Assembly: GCA_012932295.1 (NCBI GenBank)
Contig: JAAONU010000014.1
Coordinates: 36,239,977-36,303,976, forward strand
DNA from: Cyclina sinensis
Lineage: Eukaryota; Mollusca; Bivalvia; Venerida; Veneridae
Reading direction: 5' to 3'
DNA length: 64,000 nt
The notes below the pieces were generated by a model. That model was not told the DNA's origin. It searched no databases and worked only from the letters and a program-made list of their open reading frames with translations. Shown here in pieces: positions 62,701-64,000 of the stretch. How positions within the stretch are numbered: the first letter of the stretch is position 1; each line of letters opens with the position of its first letter. The translations under genes and the position numbers were made by a program.

Positions 62701-63705
62701 TCCGCATCATTGTGGAATATGATTCTCCTGGCCAGTATTAAAGTATCTGTCAATGGCACGGAAGTGGTAAATTATCATAGTGCCAGCCAACCAATAAGCT
62801 TTTTTCCTCTCTTTCCCTGAAGACAATGTACTGTCTAGACTAAAGATTATAGCTATGGGATGCCATCAACTTTCCTGTGATGGAATCTTGGCACACTGCC
62901 AAGGTTCAAAGTCGTACAGAATGCCAAAAAACAATGGCTTCAACAGCTAAGCAAAAGAGCCGAAAGCAAGAATTTGGCACAGTTTTCTCTCAATGTTATC
63001 ATTTACATTCAAGCCAGGTGTTTCTGTGGCTTCCAAGATAAAACTTTTATTTCTAGAATAACTCATGGCACAGCCAGGCTGTTAGTCATCAAAGAATTAT
63101 TTCCAAAGATGAGGGAGTGTAATAAATGATTTACCAGTATATCCCAGAAAAAAATCACATTTTTGAGAGCAAATTTTATGGAAGTGTTCTGTACGACTGG
63201 ATTTTTTTTTCTAAAAATAACTAACAGTCATGGTTTTCTCCATAAGTCGCAGAGCTTCAATAAAACAGATGTGTTTGTTTTTCGCTTAACTGGTCATTTA
63301 TGTCAACTTGACACAGAAGCTTTGGTCCTCTAATGTCTTGTAACATGAACAAAATCATGTCAATGATACTTTTCCCTTGAATCAAGAAACTTGCTGTAAT
63401 TTTTGTAATAGCACCTATATTTTTAAATCTATGCTCTGTACATAGCAAAGTCAGCTTACAATTGCTCAGTTTATAGTGATCCCCAAAAAATTCCTTCACT
63501 ATTTTTTTAACGAATGTGTCTGTCAAGTAAGAAAGAAACATTTCCACTCACCTTGCTAAGTTTTTCTCCCTCTGTATGAGGGAGCAGGTTCCTTAAATGC
63601 TGGAAACCCGCATTTATACTCTGCATCCTGCGACGCTCATTGCTGTTGGCAATCTCGCGCCGCATTCTCTTTTCACTTTCAAGCCCTGCTTTGTGGCTCA
63701 TTTGC
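53167..63705 (-). CDS. TFAP4: Transcription factor AP-4 (bHLH-leucine zipper), 3' four coding exons; 5' exon off the window
   Basis: Exons in transcript order are 63552-63705, 55437-55626, 54873-55102 and 53167-53709. All have GT...AG introns and phases that join to one frame of about 370 residues. The basic region and helix 1 (REIANSNERRRMQSINAGFQ) and the continuation GEKLSK|AAILQQT across the first intron are diagnostic of AP-4. The exon boundary at LSK|AAIL is, from memory, also that of vertebrate TFAP4. A second coiled-coil (IELRQKLEQERQLRMVLE) and a C-terminal NLETIVEAIRHLEGE block match further conserved parts. AP-4 proteins form homodimers and bind CAGCTG E-boxes in the nucleus. The first exon here starts mid-codon (one base), so an upstream exon with the true N terminus must lie beyond 64000. 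The intron between helix 1 and helix 2 is about 7.9 kb and loaded with transposon remnants. Confidence 0.95.
54873..55102 (-). CDS. TFAP4: TFAP4 exon: acidic linker and second coiled coil
   Basis: This exon begins AA TCA TCT after AAAATTAG and ends ATT GAA CAG before GTATTC. It encodes ESSDEGITADYEDCKFEDIR, then REVIELRQKLEQERQLRMVL, matching the second zipper of vertebrate AP-4, then HYAEKIHHVTSRMDPQVQIS. Confidence 0.92.
55437..55626 (-). CDS. TFAP4: TFAP4 exon: helix 2 and first leucine zipper
   Basis: The exon starts GCG GCC ATT (AAI) after TTTTTAAG and ends with one base of the next codon before GTGCGC. It encodes AAILQQTTDFIRNMQQEKAK, a zipper-like QNAYYKRLLNEV and a basic PPLKRKKRDT stretch that could serve as a nuclear localisation signal (inference). 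Confidence 0.94.
56168..56205 (-). other. Possible 38-nt cryptic or regulatory exon in the large TFAP4 intron
   Basis: A strong acceptor-like stretch (CTATTTTTCTTCAG) is followed 38 nt later by AAAG|GTAGCT. If inserted after the helix-1 exon it reads ATC CCG ACC AAT TAC TGA, a stop at the sixth codon plus a frameshift. Read in the frame that joins the helix-2 exon it gives PDQLLTPQVLSK|AAILQQ, which by coincidence or not recreates the LSK|AAIL junction. There is no expression evidence. Confidence 0.25.
56206..58192. other. TFAP4 intron, nothing recognised
   Basis: AT-rich intron sequence with no coding exon or defined repeat. A small CACATTT...AAATGTG inverted pair lies near 57000-57025. Confidence 0.45.
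58193..58558. mobile_element. hAT-like miniature inverted-repeat element, 366 bp
   Basis: The ends are CAGTGTCTATTCTAG at 58193 and CTAGAATAGACACTG ending 58558, a perfect 15-bp inverted pair. The flanks share TCTTTT (58187-58192 and 58559-58564), a possible target duplication of at least 6 bp. CAGTG ends suit the hAT superfamily, which makes 8-bp duplications, so the class is tentative. The interior has GGGGGG runs and a CGCGCACAT/ATGTGCGCG palindrome near 58474-58504. There is no transposase. Confidence 0.7.
58559..59480. other. TFAP4 intron, nothing recognised
   Basis: AT-rich intron sequence between two transposon-like elements. Confidence 0.45.
59481..60518. mobile_element. Inverted-end element with CpG-rich arms, 1.04 kb
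   Basis: CAGTATGTGCCAGGAGGAAC at 59481 and the complement of GTTCCTCCTGGCGCGTACTG ending 60518 form 21-bp inverted ends with two mismatches. The arms inward (59501-59880 and 60360-60497) are rich in CG words such as TCGCGGAC, CCGCCGC, TCGCGA and CATCGAGGA in opposite orientation, unlike the AT-rich, CG-poor surroundings. No target duplication or transposase is evident. A TTAA-flanked element is nested in the left arm. Confidence 0.6.
59543..59777. mobile_element. TTAA-flanked hairpin element (piggyBac-like MITE), 235 bp, nested
   Basis: CCCTTTAC at 59543 and GTAAAGGG ending 59777 are inverted, with exact TTAA at 59539-59542 and 59778-59781. Most of the element pairs with itself: GCGACCAGTGCAGATCCAGA and CAGCCTGCACATC on the left match GATGTGCAGGCTG and TCTGGATCTGCACTGGTCGC on the right. 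It sits inside the left arm of the 59481-60518 element, so it inserted later. Confidence 0.85.
60519..63551. other. TFAP4 intron, nothing recognised
   Basis: AT-rich intron sequence. Open frames at 61731-61988, 62308-62574 and 63257-63547 have no recognisable homology. Confidence 0.45.
63552..63705 (-). CDS. TFAP4: TFAP4 exon: basic region and helix 1
   Basis: The acceptor TTTTTTAG precedes G-CAA-ATG; the donor is AAG|GTGAGT at 63551. It encodes QMSHKAGLESEKRMRREIANS onward, to the loop HTEGEKLSK. The in-frame ATG at 63699-63701 is probably internal, because the exon begins with one base completing a codon and vertebrate relatives have about 40 residues upstream. Confidence 0.95.
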
Positions 63706-64000
63706 CTAAAAAAAAGGTGGTAAAAAATATCAAAACTAAGCAGCCTTCAAATAATTCAGATTTTATCAAAAAATATTTAAAAAAAAAATTCTATTTAAAT
63801 TCTGTATCTTTTGAATGTGGGGCAGTTTCTTCATGAAGGGGATGAGTACATGTATTTTGCAAGGTAGTTGTAACACATTGACCTGCAATATTATGGTTTA
63901 TTTTTTCTATCCTGAACATGAAATCAGAACTTCAATGCTTATAATTAAGCTATAATCAGATTTATAAGAAATTTCTTGTAATTTTTTCCCCATCTTGTAA
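63706..64000. other. TFAP4 upstream intron, partial
   Basis: Intron sequence runs from the TTTTTTTAG acceptor to the window edge. The upstream coding exon is not in view. Confidence 0.6.

Overview
This window is eukaryotic, AT-rich, animal nuclear DNA. Coding exons are small, intron-split and far apart. Most of the sequence is introns, transposon relics and tandem repeats. The two recognisable genes (a barley 'pathogen-related protein' homologue and an AP-4 transcription factor), tRNA-headed SINE-like copies and short TTAA-flanked repeats together fit a mollusc, most likely a bivalve. That placement is an inference.

Layout. (1) 1-7.5 kb: an inverted-repeat element at the left edge, then a complete three-exon plus-strand gene (1240-7161, 217 aa) for a small SnoaL/NTF2-like pathogen-related protein. 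Intron 1 holds a 43-bp tandem array. Intron 2 holds a decayed non-LTR retrotransposon and a long (TA)n tract. (2) 8-23 kb: no host gene recognised. It holds a 1.94-kb element with TA-flanked inverted ends, a foldback element, several SINE-like copies (one with a foldable tRNA-Thr-like domain), a decayed Tc1/mariner transposase and a 22-bp minisatellite with higher-order structure. (3) 23.7-42.3 kb: an unusually dense cluster of tandem arrays with periods of 46, 33, about 22 (with a 677-bp duplication), 33, 69 and 16 bp (with a 320-bp higher-order repeat), plus a TCA array. The 69-bp array stays open for about 650-700 codons in three frames but looks non-coding. (4) 42.3-53 kb: a 22-bp array, tRNA-like and dispersed repeats, a TTAA-flanked miniature element, and AT-rich sequence that may include the long 3'UTR of the next gene. 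(5) 53.2-63.7 kb, minus strand: the last four coding exons of a TFAP4 (AP-4) bHLH factor. Its 5' coding exon lies beyond the right edge. The large intron carries three DNA-transposon-like elements and a possible 38-nt cryptic or regulatory exon.

The two genes show no functional link to each other. The tandem-repeat block and the nested inverted-repeat elements are what make the window distinctive. No CRISPR, operon or prokaryotic-type system is present.
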